NCBI RefSeq assembly: GCF_012971745.1
Contig: NZ_CP048834.1
Span: forward strand, 248,001-312,000
Length of the DNA stretch: 64,000 nt
Reading direction: 5' to 3'
Source: Starkeya sp. ORNL1
GTDB taxonomy: Bacteria > Pseudomonadota > Alphaproteobacteria > Rhizobiales > Xanthobacteraceae
In this document: positions 8,861 to 18,392 of the stretch, one piece after another
How the letters are laid out: every line of letters begins with the position of its first letter
How positions within the stretch are numbered: the stretch's first letter is position 1
Notes under the pieces: generated by a model
Database searches by the model: none
Told to the model about the DNA's origin: nothing
What the model saw: the letters and a program-made list of their open reading frames with translations, nothing else
Position numbers and translations under genes: made by a program

Positions 8861-10320
8861 CAGCCGTGGCCCTCCTTCACGAGATCACCCGAGACCGCCT
8901 TCTTCTCCTTCAGGAAGATGGTCGGCTCGCGGCTGGAGACCAGGCCGCGGGGCTTCCAGACCATGATGGCGACCATGGCGAAGCCGAAGATCAGCATGCG
9001 GTAGAGGCTCGGATCGAAGCTCTCGCCGAAGATCTGCTTGAGGAAGCCGAGGTTCCGCAGCATCTCCATGCCGCCCAGCATCACCGCGGCGGCGACGGCG
9101 ACGCCGATCTGCGAGCCCATGCCGCCCAGCACGACGATGGCGAGGATCATCGCCGAGATGTCGAAGGTGAAGCTCTCCGGGCTGACGAAGCCGGCGCGCA
9201 CCGCGAAGAAGCAGCCGGCAAAGCCGCCGAACATGGCGCCGGTGGCAAACGCCGTGAGCTTGGTGTTGGTGGTGTTGATGCCGAGCGAGCGACAGGCGAT
9301 CTCGTCCTCGCGCAGCGCTTCCCACGCCCGCCCGACCGGGAGCTTGCGCAGCCGCACCGTGGCGAAGGCAGTGATCAGGGCAAGCACCAGGATGACGAAA
9401 TACAGGAAGACGATGCGGTGCATCGGGTCGAACTGCAGCCCGAACAGCGCGGCGAAACCATTCTCTTCCGAATTGAACGGTATGCCGAAGAAGGTGGCGC
9501 GCGGGATCGAGGCGATGCCCGCGCCGCCGCCGGTGAAATCGGTCCAGTTGATCAGCACCAGGCGGATGATCTCGCCGAACGCCAGGGTGACGATGGCGAG
9601 GTAGTCACCGCGCAGGCGCAGCACCGGGAAGCCAAGGATCATGCCCCAGAGCCCGGAGAACAGGCCGGCCATGGGCAGGCAGAACCAGAACGCCCAATTG
9701 GCCCAGAAGGTCGCACCGAAGATGGCGGTGAAGAAGTCGTTGATCGGCGCCGAGGTGGCGAGCAGCGCATAAGTGTAGGCGCCGACCGCATAGAACGCGA
9801 CGTAGCCAAGGTCGAGCAGGCCGGCGAGGCCGACCACGATGTTGAGGCCCCAGCCGAGCATCACATAAGTGAGAATCAGGATGCCGAGGTCGATCAGATA
9901 GCGGGCCGGGCTCAGGCCGCCGGACACGAAGGTGGCGATGGCCGGGAAGGTGATGGCGAATAGGAGGAGCGCCGGCTTCAGCGCCGGAGCGATGGCGAGC
10001 GCGGTGCGGGCCGCCACGCTGGGGCCCACCTTCGCTGGCTTGACCCGATTCGGCGACCAGATGGTGAGGTTCAGCAGCAGCCGGCCTGCGAAGACGATAC
10101 CGACCATCACCGCAAGCTCGACCGGCCGATAGGCAAGGCCAAGCGCGCTGCCGCTGTCGGTGTCGTGCACCACGGTCAAGAAGCCGATCAGCGGGCCGAG
10201 CAGGCCGAGCGTGATCAGGCCGGTGATCAAGGCATCCTTCAAGGCATGGCTGAGCAGGGAGGGAGAGGCGGCGGAAGCCTGCGCGGTAGCAGGCGCGACG
10301 TCGACGGTCTGGATCGCCAT
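8860..10320 (-). CDS. livM: Branched-chain amino acid ABC transporter permease (LivM type)
   Basis: A 486-residue permease with an extended N-terminal part (several extra hydrophobic segments in the first 160 residues) followed by the BPD_transp_2 core. The core contains [20 protein letters not shown] and the cytoplasmic coupling helix [23 protein letters not shown] 10320 (MAIQTVDV) is eight bases after the livH stop; the open frame upstream of it runs into livH. It pairs with LivH to form the channel. The length is in the range of the long LivM form seen in many proteobacteria. Confidence 0.92.
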   Translation of the reverse strand: MAIQTVDVAPATAQASAASPSLLSHALKDALITGLITLGLLGPLIGFLTVVHDTDSGSALGLAYRPVELAVMVGIVFAGRLLLNLTIWSPNRVKPAKVGPSVAARTALAIAPALKPALLLFAITFPAIATFVSGGLSPARYLIDLGILILTYVMLGWGLNIVVGLAGLLDLGYVAFYAVGAYTYALLATSAPINDFFTAIFGATFWANWAFWFCLPMAGLFSGLWGMILGFPVLRLRGDYLAIVTLAFGEIIRLVLINWTDFTGGGAGIASIPRATFFGIPFNSEENGFAALFGLQFDPMHRIVFLYFVILVLALITAFATVRLRKLPVGRAWEALREDEIACRSLGINTTNTKLTAFATGAMFGGFAGCFFAVRAGFVSPESFTFDISAMILAIVVLGGMGSQIGVAVAAAVMLGGMEMLRNLGFLKQIFGESFDPSLYRMLIFGFAMVAIMVWKPRGLVSSREPTIFLKEKKAVSGDLVKEGHG

Positions 10321-10327
10321 GGTTATC

Positions 10328-11245
10328 TCACACCTTCTCGACTTCCGGCCGGCCGAGCAGGCCCTGCGGCAGGAAGATGAGGGTGACGGCGAGGATCGAG
10401 AAGGCGGCCACGTCCTTGTACTCGATGGAGAAATAGGCCGACCAGAAAGTCTCGATAAGGCCAATCAGCAGTCCGCCCAGCACCGCGCCCGGCAGCGAAC
10501 CGATGCCGCCCAGCACCGCGGCGGTGAAGGCCTTCACGCCGGGCACGAAGCCGTCGGCAAAGTTCGCCACGCCATAATACATCAAGTACATAACCCCGGC
10601 GACGGCGGCGAGCGCGGCGCCGATGACGAAGGTGAGAGAGATGGTGTGGTCGACATTGATGCCGAGCAGCGCCGCCATCTTGCGGTCCTGCTCGCAGGCG
10701 CGTTGCGCCCGGCCGAGCGAGGTTTTCTGCACCAGGTACCAGAAGCCGGCGAGCAGAGCCGTGGTCATCACCATGATGATGACCTGCTTCCAGGCCAGCG
10801 TGACCTGGTAATTACCGTTGTCCATCAAGACGATCACATCGGTGATCATCGGCGGCACCGGCTTGTTGCGCGGGCCCTGCGCCACCTGCACGAAGTTCGC
10901 CAGCAGGATCGACATGCCGATCGCCGAGATCATCGGGGCCAGGCGGAACGAGCCGCGCAACGGCCGATAGGCGACGCGCTCGATCGCCCAGCTGGTGAGC
11001 GAGGTGAAGAACATCGCCACCACCAGCACGATAGCCAGCGCCAGGAAGATGGAGGTGATGCCGAGCACTGTCGTCAGCAGCAGGAAACAGATCAGCGCGA
11101 TGAAGGTCGCCACCATGAAGACGTCGCCGTGGGCGAAGTTCACCATGCCGATGATGCCAAAGACCATGGTGTAGCCGATGGCGATGAGACCGTAGATAGA
11201 CCCGAGCGTCAGCCCATTGATGAGCTGCTGAATGAAGACTTCCAT
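10328..11245 (-). CDS. livH: Branched-chain amino acid ABC transporter permease (LivH type), first gene of the liv operon
   Basis: A 305-residue permease with eight or so hydrophobic segments. It opens with [20 protein letters not shown], the LivH hallmark, and contains the coupling region [28 protein letters not shown] lies upstream of ATG 11245. It is the first gene of livHMGF-(small membrane gene)-livK. Confidence 0.94.
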   Translation of the reverse strand: MEVFIQQLINGLTLGSIYGLIAIGYTMVFGIIGMVNFAHGDVFMVATFIALICFLLLTTVLGITSIFLALAIVLVVAMFFTSLTSWAIERVAYRPLRGSFRLAPMISAIGMSILLANFVQVAQGPRNKPVPPMITDVIVLMDNGNYQVTLAWKQVIIMVMTTALLAGFWYLVQKTSLGRAQRACEQDRKMAALLGINVDHTISLTFVIGAALAAVAGVMYLMYYGVANFADGFVPGVKAFTAAVLGGIGSLPGAVLGGLLIGLIETFWSAYFSIEYKDVAAFSILAVTLIFLPQGLLGRPEVEKV

Positions 11246-11566
11246 TTAGCCGTCGGCTCCCCTCAGCCGGTTGCAGTGCCATCCCGTCACGCCGGGCTCA
11301 TGCCCATATTATGTTCGTGATCGGGACATAGGCGTTGCCGTCGAGTCTTAGCGTGGCCTGCGAGAGGATACAATTCGATCGAAAGACGAAATGCAATGGA
11401 TCGATAGCAGTGATATGTCGTCACTATAATACCTCTGCCCGCGGCCCCACGCTCAATTGCGGGGTTTTGCGCCGCGTCGGCAGGCTTTATGCACATCCGA
11501 CCCCATCTAAATGGGCGGCAATGCATACCGGTGGGGTTGGCCAGTGGATGTAGAAAAGTGGACAGC
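11246..11566. promoter_or_regulatory. Divergent control region between livH and the flavin reductase gene
   Basis: A 321-base gap, notably more AT-rich than its surroundings, that must hold the liv promoter (minus) and that of the flavin reductase (plus). On the plus strand TATAAT lies at 11425-11430; the same bases read on the minus strand give ATTATA. Next to them is an inverted pair GTGA-N7-TCAC at 11410-11424, a possible operator. No convincing -35 box at correct spacing was found for either direction. Confidence 0.35.
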
Positions 11567-12058
11567 GTGACCGATGCCAAGGCGGAAGCCGGGCTCTATC
11601 GCGAGGCGATGAGCCGTCTCGCCAGCGCCGTCCATGTGGTGACGACGAAGGGCGAGGAAGGCCGTGCCGGCTTCACCGCCACCGCCGTGGTCTCGGTGTC
11701 CGACGCGCCGCCGACGCTGCTTGTCTGCCTCAATCGGAGCATCCGCTCGGCGGCGGCGTTCCGGGCCAGCGGGGTGTTCGCGGTGAACACGTTGCGCGGC
11801 GACCATGAATCGGTGGCGCAGGCTTTCGGCGGGCGTCTTTCGCTCAATGGCGAACAACGCTTCGGCGTCGGCGAATGGCACGAGGGGCGGCTCGGTGTGC
11901 CGTGCCTTGCCGGGGCGCTGGCGAGCTTCGAGTGCCGCCTCGTCGAACTGCGCACCATCGCCACCCATGATGTGCTGGTCGGCCGGGTCGAGGCGATCGC
12001 GCTCGGCCATGAGGGGCCGGGCCTCATCTATGTCGGGCGCGGGTTCTGCGTGCTCTGA
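11567..12058 (+). CDS. Flavin reductase-like FMN-binding protein
   Basis: A roughly 163-residue member of the flavin reductase-like domain family (HpaC/RutF type), which reduces FMN or FAD with NAD(P)H and supplies it to a partner monooxygenase. Visible features: YREAMSRLASAVHVVTTKG, AGFTATAVVSVSDAPPTLLVCLNRSIR (flavin-binding core) and FAVNTLRGDHESVAQAFGG. No ATG fits. GTG 11567 (VTDAKAEAG) gives a family-like N-terminus; GTG 11558 is in frame as well, and the ribosome site is weak either way. No flavin-dependent monooxygenase gene is next to it, so its partner is unknown. Confidence 0.82.
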   Translation: MTDAKAEAGLYREAMSRLASAVHVVTTKGEEGRAGFTATAVVSVSDAPPTLLVCLNRSIRSAAAFRASGVFAVNTLRGDHESVAQAFGGRLSLNGEQRFGVGEWHEGRLGVPCLAGALASFECRLVELRTIATHDVLVGRVEAIALGHEGPGLIYVGRGFCVL

Positions 12059-12154
12059 GCTGCGGATTCGATGGCCCGCCTGTCGGGCTGGACGAAGCCA
12101 GGGTTCCCGCGTCTATGATGTTCCACGGATAAGAAACGCATCTGGAGGAATCAC

Positions 12155-12625
12155 ATGGCCCTGGAGATGAGCGGCGACTATGAGCTGCCGGTGCCGCGCG
12201 AGCGGGTGTGGGCGGCGCTGAACGACCCCGAGATGCTGAAGCGCTGCATTCCCGGTTGCGAGGAGTTGGAGAAGACCTCGGACACCGAGTTCCGCGCCGT
12301 GGCGGTCGCCAAGGTCGGCCCGGTGAAGGCGCGCTTCAAGGGCAACGTGACGCTCTCGGATTTCGATGCGCCGGTGAGCTACCGCATCTCCGGGCAGGGC
12401 GACGGCGGCATCGCCGGCTTCGCCAAGGGCGGCGCTTTGGTGCGGCTGGAGGCGACCGAGGCCGGCGGCACCAATCTGCATTATGAGGCGGAGGCGCAGA
12501 TCGGCGGCAAGCTGGCGCAGATCGGCCAGCGCCTCGTCGCCGGCACCGCGAAGAAGATCGCCGACGAGTTCTTCGCGAATTTCGCCAAGGCGGTGGCCGG
12601 GGACGGGTCCGCCGCCGCGGCGTGA
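12155..12625 (+). CDS. coxG: CoxG-like SRPBCC protein (carbon monoxide dehydrogenase subunit G family)
   Basis: A 156-residue START/SRPBCC-fold protein starting MALEMSGDYELPVPRERVWA, with NDPEMLKRCIPGCEELEK and VGPVKARFKGNVTLSDFDAP, all hallmarks of COG3427. In Oligotropha-type systems CoxG ties molybdenum CO dehydrogenase to the membrane electron chain. TGGAGGAA sits ahead of the ATG. It is separated from coxSLMDE (17722-23875) by a Kelch gene and an ABC transporter, which suggests the whole block works together. This copy lacks the long C-terminal tail with a hydrophobic anchor that some CoxG proteins have; it ends in a short Ala run. Confidence 0.88.
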   Translation: MALEMSGDYELPVPRERVWAALNDPEMLKRCIPGCEELEKTSDTEFRAVAVAKVGPVKARFKGNVTLSDFDAPVSYRISGQGDGGIAGFAKGGALVRLEATEAGGTNLHYEAEAQIGGKLAQIGQRLVAGTAKKIADEFFANFAKAVAGDGSAAAA

Positions 12626-12630
12626 AATCC

Positions 12631-12662
12631 AGCCCCGGCTTGCGTCAAAGCCGGCCGGGGCT
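12631..12662 (+). terminator. GC-rich hairpin after coxG
   Basis: AGCCCCGG and CCGGGGCT form a perfect 8-base stem six bases after the coxG stop codon. There is no T-run after it, so it may be only a weak terminator or an mRNA-stabilising hairpin. Confidence 0.4.
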
Positions 12663-12957
12663 ACCTGTTGCGATCCCGTGCGCCCCGTCGAACGATAGAG
12701 TTCGGCAGTGGCCCGCACCATTCCCCTCCGACAGCCGGCATTGGCTTGATCCGCGTACTCCAGGGTGCGGATGGAGGTTCGATAATACTTGTCGCAAGTA
12801 GCGCTTCAGCACACGCATGAAGCCCGCGCCGCTCAAACCAATCGATTAATTGGTGAGGATTTGCGGCTTTTAACCCGACATTGTTGAGATCAAGATCAGC
12901 CAGCTTGCAGCTTCAGATGGCCGCGATGTGCCGAGGGCCGCGCCAGAACCTTCTGAA

Positions 12958-12977
12958 GTATACATAATAATATATAC
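12958..12977. promoter_or_regulatory. AT-rich palindrome upstream of the Kelch gene, candidate operator
   Basis: A 20-base imperfect palindrome (GTATA at one end, TATAC at the other, eight of ten base pairs matching) lies 22 bases before the Kelch start codon. GTATAC-type palindromes are frequent operators of GntR-family regulators; that assignment is inference, and no GntR gene is in the window. The rest of the 374-base gap 12626-12999 holds the coxG hairpin and an AT-rich stretch around 12838-12895 but no gene that I can see. Confidence 0.4.
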
Positions 12978-12999
12978 AGGCTGGAAGGTAGGAAGACTA

Positions 13000-14022
13000 A
13001 TGCCGGAAGTCGTCTATAGCGATCCGCTGTTCTGCGGCCTTGTTGACCGTACGATAACAAGCATTCCCCAAGGTGTCTCGAAGTACGCGGCAGAAGCCGT
13101 GAGGGTCGCAAGCAATCCGGGCCGCTGGATCGAGATGCCTCGGATGCCGATCCCGACGGCCGAGATGGGCGTCATCGAATGCGGCGGCAAGGTGCATGTC
13201 GTTGGCGGCTATGCCCGCCATAACGTCAATAGCGACTACCATCAGGTCTTCGACCCGCAGAGCGGGGAATGGACCATGAAGGCGCCCATTCCCTTCCCGT
13301 GCAATCACCTCTCGCTCGCCGTCGTGGGGCGGCGCATCTACAGCTTCGGCGGGTTCATCGAGCAGAATCGCTGCCCGCACTCGAAGTGCTTCGTCTACGA
13401 TGCCGACGAGGATCGCTGGGAGCCGCTGCCCAATCTGCTCCGCCCGCGCGGCGCGATTTCCGCAATAGCGCTGGACGGCAAGATCCACCTGCTCGGCGGG
13501 CGCGATGTGCGATCGCTGGACTGGCACGAGGTGTTCGATCCCGCCACCGCGAAATACTCGATCCTCGAAGGCATGCGCGGCTCGACGCCGACCCAGCCCT
13601 TCGCCGGCCAGCGCTGCCACATGGGCGTGGTGCTGGTGGACGGCAACATCCACGCCATCGGCGGACGCAAGGACTCCTACGATTTCAACACGTCGCTGCA
13701 TGCGGTCTACAGCCCGGCAGCCGACAGCTGGTCCTTCCGCGCGCTGCTGCCGACGCCGCGCAGCGGTCTCTCCGCCGCCTATGTCGACGGCAAGATCATC
13801 GCGTTCGGCGGTGAGGCCCCGGGCATCGTCTTCGCCGCCAACGAAGCCTACGACCCGGCCTCCGACACCTGGGAGACCGTGGCGCCCATGCCGGTGCCCC
13901 GCCATGGGCTGCACGGCGCCACCGCCGCGGTCGTCGGCAGCACCGTCTATGTGCCCGGCGGCGCGCCCATCACCGGCGGCGGCGTGCAGGGCGCCTACCA
14001 CGATGCGTTCACCTTCGGCTGA
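13000..14022 (+). CDS. Kelch-repeat six-bladed beta-propeller protein, function unknown
   Basis: A 340-residue protein with six Kelch blades, each marked by a double glycine after hydrophobic residues: VHVVGGYARHN, IYSFGGFIEQ, IHLLGGRDV, IHAIGGRKDSYD, IIAFGGEAP and VYVPGGAP, with a W or Y some residues further on. The start at 13000 (MPEVVYSD) has GGTAGGAAG upstream; an ATG at 12928 in frame lacks one and would add unrelated residues. No signal peptide is visible, so it is predicted cytoplasmic, unlike the periplasmic sialate mutarotase NanM. It lies 81 bases before an ABC binding protein and probably shares its transcript. By analogy it might be a sugar or organic-acid isomerase or a scaffold; this is a guess. 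Confidence 0.8.
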   Translation: MPEVVYSDPLFCGLVDRTITSIPQGVSKYAAEAVRVASNPGRWIEMPRMPIPTAEMGVIECGGKVHVVGGYARHNVNSDYHQVFDPQSGEWTMKAPIPFPCNHLSLAVVGRRIYSFGGFIEQNRCPHSKCFVYDADEDRWEPLPNLLRPRGAISAIALDGKIHLLGGRDVRSLDWHEVFDPATAKYSILEGMRGSTPTQPFAGQRCHMGVVLVDGNIHAIGGRKDSYDFNTSLHAVYSPAADSWSFRALLPTPRSGLSAAYVDGKIIAFGGEAPGIVFAANEAYDPASDTWETVAPMPVPRHGLHGATAAVVGSTVYVPGGAPITGGGVQGAYHDAFTFG

Positions 14023-14103
14023 AAGGAGTTCGCAACATAACGTTCGACGCGTGCCGAAATTCCAAGAACGAAAACAGTAAAAAAACAGTAGTGGGAGGAA
14101 TAT

Positions 14104-15057
14104 ATGACGAACGACGTGGCCCGAACACGTAGAGGGCTGGGCCTGGCGGCATTGGTCGCTGCGGTACTTGTGCTCCCGGGTCTTGCGGCGGCGCAGGAGC
14201 CGGTCAAGATCGCGTTCACGCCGACGGCCGCGGCCGGCGGCATCTTCAATGCCCAGGCGGAAGGTTTCTTCGCCAAAGACGGGCTCGCCAATACCGAGCT
14301 GATGAGCCAGCAAAACGGCGTGGGCGTCGTCGCGGCGGTGCAGTCGGGCTCGGCGCAGATCGGCTCGGTGGCCGCGGGCGTGTTCTTCGGCGCCATCGAG
14401 AACGGCCTCGACTACGTCGCCATCGGTTGCCAGTCGCTATTCGGTCCCGGCACCAAGGTTCTGGCGGTGATCGCCCGCAAGGACATCGACATCAAGACCG
14501 CCAAGGACTTCGAAGGCAAGCGCGTTGCGGTGCCGGGCATCAATGGCGGGCACCACATCATGTTCCTCGAATGGCTGCGGGAGAATGGCGCCGATTCGAA
14601 GAAGATCACCTTCCTGGAAGTGGCGCATGCGCAGCAGGGCGACGTGCTGCGCGGCAAGACGGTCGACGCCGTGGTCACCGCGGAGCCCAACGTCGCCCGC
14701 ATCCTGAAGAACGATCTCGGCGTCGTCGTCTCCTACATGAACGACACCAAGCGGAACCTGCCCGATGCCTTCTTCATGACGACGCGGGCCTGGGCTGATG
14801 CCCACCCCGATGGCGTGAAGGCGTTCCAGGCCGCGCTCAAGGAAGGCGTCGCGTTCGCCGATGCCAACCCGGCGGAGACCAGCGAGAACACCGCCAAGTT
14901 CCTCAAGCAGGATGTCGCCATCGTGCAGGCCGCCGGCAAGCAGCAATTCTGCACGCCGGACCTGACCAAGCATGTGGGCGAACTCAACACCATCATGCTG
15001 GATCTCGGCCTCGCCAAGAAGCCGATGGACCCGAAGAAGGTCGTCTGGACCCCCTGA
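14104..15057 (+). CDS. NMT1/SsuA-type ABC transporter substrate-binding protein
   Basis: A 317-residue periplasmic protein with a Sec signal peptide ending around GLAAAQ (residue 31). The mature part follows the nitrate/sulfonate/taurine/pyrimidine-precursor binding fold: VKIAFTPTAAAGGIFNAQAEGFFAKDGL, then the glycine-rich loop AAVQSGSAQIGSVAAGVFFG, and KDFEGKRVAVPGINGGHHIMF. GGGAGGAA precedes ATG 14104. It is followed by an ATPase and two permeases. Ligand unknown: no sulfonate or nitrate enzymes are nearby, and the neighbours are Kelch and molybdenum hydroxylase genes, so an aromatic or heterocyclic compound is conceivable. Confidence 0.88.
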   Translation: MTNDVARTRRGLGLAALVAAVLVLPGLAAAQEPVKIAFTPTAAAGGIFNAQAEGFFAKDGLANTELMSQQNGVGVVAAVQSGSAQIGSVAAGVFFGAIENGLDYVAIGCQSLFGPGTKVLAVIARKDIDIKTAKDFEGKRVAVPGINGGHHIMFLEWLRENGADSKKITFLEVAHAQQGDVLRGKTVDAVVTAEPNVARILKNDLGVVVSYMNDTKRNLPDAFFMTTRAWADAHPDGVKAFQAALKEGVAFADANPAETSENTAKFLKQDVAIVQAAGKQQFCTPDLTKHVGELNTIMLDLGLAKKPMDPKKVVWTP

Positions 15058-15087
15058 GCGCCTGCGCCGCCCGTCGGCCGCGACAGC

Positions 15088-15114
15088 CTCCGAACCGCAG
15101 TTCGCGGTTCGGAG
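15088..15114 (+). other. Perfect intercistronic hairpin between binding protein and ATPase genes
   Basis: CTCCGAACCGC pairs perfectly with GCGGTTCGGAG around a five-base loop, 31 bases after the binding-protein stop. There is no T-run, so it more likely protects the upstream mRNA end and sets a higher yield of binding protein than ends transcription. Confidence 0.6.
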
Positions 15115-15152
15115 CGCACTCAAAAGACGCGTACATCGCACCGGAGTCGATC

Positions 15153-15968
15153 ATGCATGCCATTGCGCGGGACAGGTCCGCCTTCCAGATCGCGGCCGAG
15201 TCCCCCGTGACGCCGATCATTGTCTTCGATCGCGTGAGCTTTCAGTACGGCACCCTGCCGGTGCTTGACCAGGTCAGCTTCTCCGTCGCGCCTGGCACCG
15301 TGAACTGCGTGATCGGTCCCTCCGGCTGCGGCAAGACAACGGTGCTGAGGCTGATCGGCGGCTTCATCCTGGCCACATCCGGCTCGGTTTCCGTCGCCGG
15401 CAAGCCCCGCATCCACCCCACGCGCGACGTCGCCGTGGTGTTCCAGGATTACAGCCGCGCGCTGCTGCCCTGGCGCGACGTGTATGCGAATGTCTCGCTG
15501 GCGCTGGAGGCCGCCAGGGTGCCGCGCGGCGAGCGCCGCGAGCGCATCGAGAGCATGCTGGAACTGGTCGGCCTCAAGGACCACGCGGCGAAGTATCCCT
15601 CGCAGCTTTCCGGCGGCATGCAGCAGCGCGTGCAGATCGCCCGCTGCCTCGCGCAGGATCCCACCATCCTGCTGATGGACGAGCCATTCGGCGCGCTCGA
15701 CGCGATGACCCGCGGCATCCTCCAGGACGAGCTGCTGCGCATCCAGGAGGAGCGCAAGGTCACCGTGCTGTTCGTCACGCACGATCTCGAGGAGGCGCTG
15801 TACCTGGGCAACCAGGTGGTCGCGCTCTCGGCGAATCCGGGACGGATCGCGCGCCTGGTGGAGGTGCCGCTGCCGCTGCCGCGCAACCAGCTGACGACCC
15901 GCGAGCATCCCGACTTCCTGCATCTGCGGCGTGACCTCTTCAGCCTCACCCACGGGCACAAGGTATGA
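15153..15968 (+). CDS. NMT1/SsuB-type ABC transporter ATP-binding protein
   Basis: A 271-residue ATPase of the nitrate/sulfonate/taurine group: Walker A GPSGCGKTT, Q-loop VVFQDYSRALLPWRDV with the LPW signature of SsuB/TauB, signature LSGGMQQRVQIARCL, Walker B ILLMDEPFGALD, and H-loop FVTHDLEEALYL. ATG 15153 follows GGAG. Its last four bases overlap the next permease gene (ATGA). Confidence 0.92.
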   Translation: MHAIARDRSAFQIAAESPVTPIIVFDRVSFQYGTLPVLDQVSFSVAPGTVNCVIGPSGCGKTTVLRLIGGFILATSGSVSVAGKPRIHPTRDVAVVFQDYSRALLPWRDVYANVSLALEAARVPRGERRERIESMLELVGLKDHAAKYPSQLSGGMQQRVQIARCLAQDPTILLMDEPFGALDAMTRGILQDELLRIQEERKVTVLFVTHDLEEALYLGNQVVALSANPGRIARLVEVPLPLPRNQLTTREHPDFLHLRRDLFSLTHGHKV

Positions 15969-16726
15969 GGGCGAAGCTCGACTACAAGCCGATCGTCGTC
16001 ATCGCCGTGCTGCTGCTCGCGTGGCAGTTCGCGCTCGGCGGCGGCAAGGTGGTGTCGGACACGCTGGCGCCGCCGATCCCCGTCGCGGTCGCGCTGTTCA
16101 AGCTGCTTGCGGACGGCACCATCCTGCAGGCCAGTCTGCAGACACTGGCCTCGACGCTGCTGGGCCTCGCGCTGGGGGCAGGGGCGGGGACGGCGCTGGG
16201 CATCGTCAGCGGCCTCGCGAGGCCGATCGCCGCCGCGATCCGGGCACCGGTCGAATTGCTGCGCCCCTTGCCGGCGATTGCCCTGGTTCCGCTGATGACC
16301 ATCGCGTTCGGCCTCGGGCTGAAGATGGAAGTCTTCATCATCTCGTTCGCGGTGTTCTGGCCGGCGGTGATCCTGTCGCAGAACGCCGTCGTCAATGTCG
16401 AGCGCCAACTGCTCGAGGTCGCCCAGGCGCTGGAGCTCTCGCGCCTGGCGGCGATCCAGAAGATCGTGCTTCCGGCCATCGTTCCGCGGCTGGTCGTGAT
16501 GCTGCGCTTCACCGCCGCCATCGCGCTGCTGATCGCCGTCACGGTCGAACTGGTCTCCAATCCGCGCGGGCTCGGCCACGAGATGATGATGGCGTCGGAG
16601 GCCTTCGTTCCCGACAAGATGCTCGCCTTCCTCGTCGCCATCACCGTCCTGGGCTGGTGCCTGAACTGGGTGCTGGTCGCCGCCGAGCGGCGCTACGGGC
16701 CCGGCGCGCGCAAGCCCGCGAACTGA
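15965..16726 (+). CDS. NMT1/SsuC-type ABC transporter permease, first of two
   Basis: A 253-residue permease with about six hydrophobic segments and a BPD_transp_1 domain. It contains APVELLRPLPAIALVPL and the EAA coupling loop LLEVAQALELSRLAAIQKIV. The start overlaps the ATPase stop, so translation is coupled. The next gene encodes a second, different permease, so the channel is probably a heterodimer. Confidence 0.9.
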   Translation: MRAKLDYKPIVVIAVLLLAWQFALGGGKVVSDTLAPPIPVAVALFKLLADGTILQASLQTLASTLLGLALGAGAGTALGIVSGLARPIAAAIRAPVELLRPLPAIALVPLMTIAFGLGLKMEVFIISFAVFWPAVILSQNAVVNVERQLLEVAQALELSRLAAIQKIVLPAIVPRLVVMLRFTAAIALLIAVTVELVSNPRGLGHEMMMASEAFVPDKMLAFLVAITVLGWCLNWVLVAAERRYGPGARKPAN

Positions 16727-16736
16727 AAGATCGACG

Positions 16737-17495
16737 ATGTCGCGCTTTTCGAGCCTGCTGACGAACATCGCGTCCATAGGCGTCATCATCGCCGCCTGGT
16801 TCGTGGTGACCCACAATGGATGGGCGCCGCGCGTGTTCGTTCCCTCGCCGGATGCGGTCTACCAGAAGCTCGTCGACGGCTTCACCGAGGGCTTGCTGGT
16901 CGAGCAGACCACGAACACCGTGGCGTCGATGTTCGTCGGCTGGTTCGCCTGCAGCATTCTCGGCGTCATCCTCGGCAGCATCATCGGCATTTTCCCATGG
17001 ATCCGGCAGTCGGTGTCGCCGGTGCTGGAGATCTTCCGGCCCATGCCGCCGGCCGCCGTGATCCCGGTTGCTATCGCGATCCTCGGCCTCACGCGGGAAA
17101 TGTCGATCGCCGTCATCATCTTCGGCGCGATCTGGCCGGCGCTGCTGGCGACGGTCCATGGCTTCCTGTCGATCGAGCCGCGGCTGGTCGAGGTCGGGCA
17201 GGCGCTTCGGCTGTCGCCCTTGCAGTTCATCTGGAAGATCGCGCTGCCGAATGCGACCCCGGACATCATCGCCGGCATGCGCCTGTCGATGGTCATCTCG
17301 CTGGTGCTCGCCGTCATCACCGACATGATCACCGGCCAGATCGGGCTCGGCAGCCTCGTCGTGCTCGCTTCGCGGATGTTCGACATGGCGGGCCTGTTCG
17401 GCGGCCTGGTGATCCTGTCGCTGATCGGCTTCGTCAGCAACAGCGCGCTGCAATATGCCGAGCGCCGGCTGCTGGCCTATCGCAGAACGGCGTGA
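16737..17495 (+). CDS. NMT1/SsuC-type ABC transporter permease, second of two
   Basis: A 252-residue permease similar in layout to its neighbour: PVLEIFRPMPPAAVIPVAIA, the coupling loop LVEVGQALRLSPLQFIWKIA, and the C-terminal hydrophobic pair ending YAERRLLAYRR. It starts ten bases after the first permease. Having two permease genes instead of one is less usual for this family and points to a heterodimeric channel. Confidence 0.9.
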   Translation: MSRFSSLLTNIASIGVIIAAWFVVTHNGWAPRVFVPSPDAVYQKLVDGFTEGLLVEQTTNTVASMFVGWFACSILGVILGSIIGIFPWIRQSVSPVLEIFRPMPPAAVIPVAIAILGLTREMSIAVIIFGAIWPALLATVHGFLSIEPRLVEVGQALRLSPLQFIWKIALPNATPDIIAGMRLSMVISLVLAVITDMITGQIGLGSLVVLASRMFDMAGLFGGLVILSLIGFVSNSALQYAERRLLAYRRTA

Positions 17496-17534
17496 AGGCA
17501 GCACTGGCGCGTCCGGACTTGTCGGCTTCCCTAA

Positions 17535-17570
17535 CGTAGCGTCACGAAAAAATTTATGCCTAACGCTACG
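17535..17570. promoter_or_regulatory. Inverted repeat ahead of the cox-like operon, candidate operator
   Basis: CGTAGCGT (17535-17542) is mirrored by ACGCTACG (17563-17570) across a 20-base AT-rich spacer. Each arm is also preceded by CCTAACG or part of it, giving a partial direct repeat. The 226-base gap 17496-17721 should hold the promoter of coxSLMDE. Which regulator binds is unknown. Confidence 0.4.
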
Positions 17571-17721
17571 ATCGGAGCGCTTGACCGGCGTTCCGAACAG
17601 GTTTCACACTGGAAAAATGAAAAAGCGGGCGAAAAGCCCCACAACGAGCGGCCGGACGGAGCGAAATCCGCACCCGACGGTCGAAGGAGGGCCATAAGGT
17701 CCCCGCCCAGGAGGAAACCGA

Positions 17722-18216
<495 letters not shown>

Positions 18217-18234
18217 CTCCGGTTCTCCGAGGAA

Positions 18235-18333
18235 CGTCATCCTGAGGTGCTTGCTGTAGGCGAGCTTTGAGGGATGCCCAATCCCGAGCCACGAACATCC
18301 TTCGAGGCCGCTGCGCGGCACCTCAGGATGACG
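18235..18333. repeat. REP-like inverted repeat, family 1, copy 2
   Basis: CGTCATCCTGAGGTGC at the left and GCACCTCAGGATGACG at the right, with inner CATCCTTCGAGGC. It sits between coxS and coxL inside an operon, where it may reduce or stabilise the transcript. Confidence 0.8.
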
Positions 18334-18392
18334 GCCTAGCTAGAACAAGAAAGCGATGGCGGCATGCCGCATCGACTCCGGGAGAAACGCCA

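Noticed and set aside
17571..17721. Molybdenum cofactor riboswitch before coxS
   Set aside because: The region has no recognisable Moco-motif core; only simple GC-rich stretches and the inverted repeat are seen.
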